From Kiritimatiellia bacterium (lineage in GTDB: Bacteria; Verrucomicrobiota; Kiritimatiellia; RFP12; UBA1067), in contig JAEDMN010000004.1 of NCBI GenBank assembly GCA_016302985.1, positions 1 through 37,217 of the forward strand: a DNA stretch of 37,217 nucleotides, read 5' to 3'. A program made the position numbers and the translations under genes. The notes under the pieces are model-generated. The model made no database searches and was not told the DNA's origin. It saw only the letters and a list, made by a program, of their open reading frames with translations. Positions 37,195 to 37,217 of this stretch are shown in pieces. Positions within the stretch are counted from its first letter, which is position 1; each line of letters opens with the position of its first letter.

Positions 37195-37217
37195 CCTGTT
37201 TCACCTGTTACATCCGT

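Overview
The window is GC-rich, densely packed, and almost entirely coded on the minus strand. It looks like a chromosomal segment of a Gram-negative bacterium of the PVC group, most likely Kiritimatiellota/Verrucomicrobiota. This is inferred from an outer-membrane polysaccharide export locus, a secreted protein with a YQPIVDRQPFG motif, a large secreted glycosidase-like protein, the gene style, and the GC content. No rRNA or species marker confirms it.

Layout, left to right. 1-480: 5' part of a secreted GH127-like glycosidase gene running off the left edge, behind a remnant of a CE15-like esterase. 477-2206: a lipoprotein serine protease, trmO, and a tRNA with CAT anticodon that has its own promoter and terminator. 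2260-4576: an overlapping operon of a YajL/DJ-1 protein, a SurA-like protein and aroC. 4597-7589: a GGQ rescue-factor gene converging on plsC, a PVC-type secreted coiled-coil protein, and ubiE/menG. 7670-12636: polA, a U32 protein and prepilin peptidase. 12710-20997: an exopolysaccharide export operon (OPX lipoprotein, a secreted protein of unknown family, an outer-membrane beta-barrel, an O-antigen-ligase-like protein, a Wzc-like tyrosine kinase) with aroA as its last gene. 21156-25132: rplY-pth-rpsF-ssb-rpsR-rplI, with prs upstream. 25239-32390: a six-gene operon of mixed function (acyl-ACP thioesterase, DAACS symporter, BaiN-like flavoprotein, secreted glycosidase-like protein, DMT permease, birA). 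32434-33408: a divergent radical SAM gene with a truncated C-terminus. 33409-35144: an accessory zone with a LamG gene remnant, an unrecognised ORF bracketed by inverted repeats, and a cluster of perfect dyads. 35145-37157: an M3 oligopeptidase.

Two observations stand out. First, at least eight operon-leading genes have a -10 box, usually of extended TGnTAnAnT form, only 6-10 nt before the start codon and with no Shine-Dalgarno in between. Their mRNAs should be leaderless or nearly so, whereas genes inside operons mostly carry normal ribosome binding sites. Second, 33760-34917 holds an unrecognised ORF between inverted copies of ATGAGAATTATACCCGC, next to three perfect inverted repeats. It lies just after a junction where a radical SAM gene and a LamG gene are both cut off. 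This is the best candidate for an undescribed mobile or repeated element. The 341-residue secreted protein of the export operon is the best candidate for a new component of a known type of system.
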